Source of the DNA: Microbacterium oleivorans
GTDB taxonomy: Bacteria > Actinomycetota > Actinomycetes > Actinomycetales > Microbacteriaceae
Direction of reading: 5' to 3'
DNA length: 64,000 nt
Assembly: GCF_001644225.1 (NCBI RefSeq)
Contig: NZ_LSTV01000001.1
Span: 186,001 to 250,000 of the forward strand
Shown: positions 61,469 through 64,000 of the stretch, in pieces
Position numbering within the stretch: the stretch's first letter is position 1
Layout: the number at the start of each line of letters is the position of its first letter
Notes under the pieces: model-generated
What the model was told of the DNA's origin: nothing
Databases searched by the model: none
The model's input: the letters and a program-made list of their open reading frames with translations, nothing else
Made by a program: the position numbers and the translations under genes

Positions 61469-61604
61469 GGTTCCGCCTGCTTTCGTCGTCGACGTTCGAA
61501 ATGTGCGGTGCCCGCGCGGCCTCGCGCACAGAGATCAAGGGTATCCCAGGTTCGCGTCCGCCCGACCCGCTCAGGCCGTCCCGCGCAGGGGCTCGACGGT
61601 CGCC

Positions 61605-61610
61605 TAGCGT
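61605..61610 (+). promoter_or_regulatory. -10 box of leaderless guaB1
   Basis: TAGCGT is followed by six bases and then ATG. Confidence 0.65.
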
Positions 61611-61616
61611 TGGAGT

Positions 61617-63089
61617 ATGCACTTCTCCGGTGAGCGGCCCGCAGGCGACCTGACCTACTCCGACGTGTTCCTCGTCCCGCGACGGTCGGACGTGACGAGT
61701 CGCCTGGACGTCGACCTCTCACCCGGCGACGGGACGAGTGCGACGATCCCGCTCGTCGCCTCCAACATGAACTCCGTCACGGGACCGCGCCTGGCGACGA
61801 CCCTGGCCCGTCGCGGCGGGCTCGCGGTGCTGCCCCAGGACATGCCGCTGCAAGAGGTCGACGCGGCGATCCGGTGGGTCAAGGACCAGCCGGTGCGCTG
61901 GGACACCCCGCTCGTCCTGCCGCCGGAGGCGCTCGTGTCGGAGGCGGCCGCACTGCTGCCTCCGGCCGCCGGGCACGGCATCGTCGTCGCGACCTCTGTG
62001 GCGCAGGGTGCCGGAGCACCGCGCGTGCACGTCGACGACATCCTCGGCATCGTCCCCGCGGAGCGGCTGGGGACGGCCCTGCCGGACGCGCGGCTCGGCG
62101 ACCTCGTGCGGGGGCGGGCGGCATCCATCGACGCCGACGACGTGGACACCGCGCGGGCGGCCTTCGACCTCCTGGTCGCGGCGGATGCCGACATCGTCAC
62201 GGTCCTGCAGCACGGCCACCTCGTGGGTACGCTGTCGCAGCGGACGGCCCTGCGCTCCTCGCTGTACCGTCCGGCGGTCGACGCCGACGGACGCCTCATC
62301 GTCGCCGCAGCCGTCGGGATCAACGGCGACGTCGCGGCGAAGGCGCGCGCCCTCGCGGCCGCGGGTGTCGACGCGCTCGTCGTCGACACCGCGCACGGTC
62401 ACCAGGAAAGCATGATCCGGGCGCTCCGCGCCGTCCACGCCGAGGGGCTCGACCTGCCCATCGTCGCCGGCAACGTGGTCACCGCCGAGGGGGTCCGCGA
62501 CCTCGTCGAGGCGGGCGCCACGATCCTCAAGGTCGGGGTCGGCCCGGGCGCCATGTGCACGACCCGCATGATGACGGCCGTCGGCCGTCCGCAGTTCTCC
62601 GCCGTGCTCGAGACTGCCGAGGCGGCGGCCGCCGCCGGTGCCCACGTCTGGGCGGACGGGGGTGTCCGCTACCCCCGGGACGTCGCCCTGGCCCTCGCGG
62701 CGGGCGCGGCATCCGTCATGATCGGCTCGTGGTTCGCCGGCACGATCGAGTCGCCGGGCGAGCTGCGGGTCGACGCCGACGGGCGGGTCTTCAAGGAGTC
62801 GTGGGGCATGGCGTCGACGAAAGCGGTGCAAGGGCGCTTCGGCCGCCTCGACCCGTTCGAGCGTGCCCGCAAGGAGCTGTTCGCCGAAGGCATCTCGTCG
62901 TCGCGCATCTATCTCGACCCGCTGCGCCCGAGCGTCGAGGACCTGCTCGACATGATCACCTCGGGTGTGCGTTCCTCGTTCACCTACGCCGGAGCCGCGA
63001 CCGTCGCCGACTTCCACGAGCGGGCGACGGTCGGTTTCCAGTCGGCGGCCGGGTACGAGGAGGGCAAGGCCCTGCCCGTCAGCTGGTGA
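61617..63089 (+). CDS. guaB1: GuaB1-family IMP dehydrogenase-related protein (likely GMP reductase)
   Basis: The protein has 490 residues and a TIM barrel with the catalytic Cys in VGPGAMCTTRMM, the IVAGNVVTAEGV phosphate/NAD region, and an inserted CBS-like pair (about 95-205). Mycobacterial GuaB1 has been shown to act as a GMP reductase, so that reaction is inferred here. The gene sits before a CNNM-type gene, as in Rv1843c-Rv1842c. Confidence 0.9.
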   Translation: MHFSGERPAGDLTYSDVFLVPRRSDVTSRLDVDLSPGDGTSATIPLVASNMNSVTGPRLATTLARRGGLAVLPQDMPLQEVDAAIRWVKDQPVRWDTPLVLPPEALVSEAAALLPPAAGHGIVVATSVAQGAGAPRVHVDDILGIVPAERLGTALPDARLGDLVRGRAASIDADDVDTARAAFDLLVAADADIVTVLQHGHLVGTLSQRTALRSSLYRPAVDADGRLIVAAAVGINGDVAAKARALAAAGVDALVVDTAHGHQESMIRALRAVHAEGLDLPIVAGNVVTAEGVRDLVEAGATILKVGVGPGAMCTTRMMTAVGRPQFSAVLETAEAAAAAGAHVWADGGVRYPRDVALALAAGAASVMIGSWFAGTIESPGELRVDADGRVFKESWGMASTKAVQGRFGRLDPFERARKELFAEGISSSRIYLDPLRPSVEDLLDMITSGVRSSFTYAGAATVADFHERATVGFQSAAGYEEGKALPVSW

Positions 63090-63093
63090 GCCG

Positions 63094-63113
63094 CCGCCCC
63101 CGGGTGGGGGCGG
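63094..63113 (+). terminator. Hairpin after guaB1
   Basis: Arms CCGCCCCC / GGGGGCGG enclose a four-base loop, five bases after the stop codon. No T-run follows. Confidence 0.5.
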
Positions 63114-63121
63114 GCGTGCCG

Positions 63122-63127
63122 TAGAAT
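63122..63127 (+). promoter_or_regulatory. -10 box before the Pro-rich leader ORF
   Basis: TAGAAT lies ten bases before the leader ORF ATG (63138) and 78 bases before the CNNM-type gene. Confidence 0.55.
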
Positions 63128-63137
63128 CGTCCGCACA

Positions 63138-63206
63138 ATGGACGACCCTCCCAGTAGACCCTCGCCCCACCGACCCTGCTCCCCGATGATCGGGGGTGAC
63201 GTGTGA
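63138..63206 (+). CDS. 22-codon Pro-rich leader ORF upstream of the CNNM-type gene
   Basis: The ORF starts MDDPPSRPSPHRP and ends GGDV-TGA. The TGA overlaps the downstream ATG (TGATG). It contains AGT AGA, codons that are rare in this window. Two acidic residues and two prolines at the N-terminus resemble leader peptides that destabilise ribosomes when magnesium is low. A regulatory role is a hypothesis. Confidence 0.35.
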   Translation: MDDPPSRPSPHRPCSPMIGGDV

Positions 63207-64000
63207 TGGACTACGTCATGTTGGGCGTGGGGCTGCTCCTGACCGTGGGAACCGGTCTATTCGTCGCGAGCGAGTTCGCCCTCGTGAACCTCGACCGCGC
63301 CGACCTCGAGGCCCGCCGCGCCGCCGGCGAGACCCGTCTGTCGCTGACGATCAACGCGCTGCGGATCACCTCGACGCACCTGTCGAGCGCGCAGCTCGGC
63401 ATCACTCTGACGACGCTCCTGACCGGTTACACGATGGAACCGGCGCTGTCGAACCTGCTGAACCCGGTGTTCGCCCTCTGGGGCGTGCCGGAGGCGGCAT
63501 CCCGTCCCATCGCGACCGTCGTGGCGATCACGGTCGCGACCGTCTTCTCGATGATCATCGGCGAGCTCGTCCCGAAGAACTTCGCCCTCGCCGTTCCGCG
63601 GCAGACCGCGAAGCTCGTGATCGGGTTCCAGACCGTCTTCACGACGGTCTTCCGCCCCGCGATCCTCCTCCTCAACGGCAGCGCCAACGCGGTGTTGCGT
63701 GCCATGGGCGTCGAGCCCAAGGAGGAGCTGTCGGGTGCCCGCACGGCCGAGGAGCTGTCGAGCCTCGTGCGGCGCTCCGCGAGCGCCGGCGTGCTCGAGG
63801 AGGACACCGCGTCGCTGCTCGATCGCACCCTCACCTTCTCGCGGCTCACGACCGCCGACGTCATGACGCCCCGGCCGAGCGTCCACGCGGTCGCCGCCGA
63901 CGACAGCGTCGAGGAGATCGTGCAGCTCGCGCGCCGCACCGGCCACAGCCGGTTCCCGGTCTACGGCGAGTCGATGGACGACATCACCGGCATCGTCCAC
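63206..64000 (+). CDS. CNNM/CorC (HlyC-type) membrane protein, 3' partial
   Basis: The first 265 residues continue past the right edge. A DUF21 membrane domain (about 1-180) has the N-terminal helix LLLTVGTGLFVASEFALVNL and the family Glu in FVASEFAL. It also carries IIGELVPKNFAL, and the start of the CBS pair is VMTPRPSVHAV. CNNM proteins move magnesium or cobalt or control their export. GTG 63203, directly before the ATG, is an equal start option; GGGGG lies about nine bases before the ATG. Confidence 0.88.
   Translation, partial: MDYVMLGVGLLLTVGTGLFVASEFALVNLDRADLEARRAAGETRLSLTINALRITSTHLSSAQLGITLTTLLTGYTMEPALSNLLNPVFALWGVPEAASRPIATVVAITVATVFSMIIGELVPKNFALAVPRQTAKLVIGFQTVFTTVFRPAILLLNGSANAVLRAMGVEPKEELSGARTAEELSSLVRRSASAGVLEEDTASLLDRTLTFSRLTTADVMTPRPSVHAVAADDSVEEIVQLARRTGHSRFPVYGESMDDITGIVH

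Overview
The window is a high-GC (about 70%) actinobacterial chromosome segment. It is probably from Microbacteriaceae and most like Microbacterium. The evidence is the GTG/ATG leaderless gene starts, the WhiB proteins, MtrAB-LpqB, a SigH-type sigma factor with its zinc anti-sigma, the 2-oxoglutarate decarboxylase/dehydrogenase fusion, GuaB1, and a gene order that matches the Mycobacterium tuberculosis Rv3219-Rv3260 region over most of the right two thirds. There is no stretch over about 220 bases without a gene. I saw no tRNA, rRNA, CRISPR array, insertion sequence or prophage.

Region 1 (1-22.1 kb) is a cell-surface glycopolymer locus. After the tail of a secreted SH3-repeat protein come an ABC-2 permease and its ATPase (polymer export), a membrane O-acyltransferase with an SGNH domain, and a set of large mosaic enzymes. 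These are a GT2 joined to a CDP-glycerol glycerophosphotransferase (TagB/TagF-like) domain, a two-domain CDP-ribitol synthase (cytidylyltransferase plus reductase), a GT2 protein, a protein with two tandem TagB/TagF-like domains, a protein with a worn GT2-like domain plus a TagB/TagF-like domain, and a GT4 joined to a Stealth phosphotransferase. Two adjacent O-antigen-ligase-like membrane proteins close the locus. Together they suggest a phosphodiester-linked, probably ribitol- and/or glycerol-phosphate, wall polymer decorated with sugars and acyl groups.

Region 2 (22.1-31.4 kb) holds manA, whiB2, a GT2/membrane protein, a DUF5719 protein, an Rv3259-like protein and a DUF3499 protein. Inserted into this conserved order is a biotin uptake module (bioQ, bioY, bioM, bioN) with two tandem BioQ boxes in its divergent promoter.

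Region 3 (31.4-49.4 kb) is conserved core: ahcY, fur-katG (a self-regulated oxidative stress pair), mtrA-mtrB-lpqB (envelope two-component system), comF, hpf, a serine hydrolase with a coiled-coil protein, secA, an alanine-type aminotransferase, an Rv3235-like protein and two small proteins of unknown function.

Region 4 (49.4-64 kb) has a SAF-domain protein with a MinD/CpaE-like ATPase, pdtaS, whiB1, a small membrane protein, bcp, rsgA, aroA, sigH with its anti-sigma gene, kgd, guaB1 and the start of a CNNM/CorC-type membrane protein.

The most consistent regulatory signal is a -10 hexamer ending 6-7 bases before the start codon at sixteen gene starts on both strands, which predicts widespread leaderless transcription. 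Precisely placed operators were found for BioQ, Fur, MtrA and SigH, along with an unexplained perfect 24-bp palindrome upstream of whiB1.
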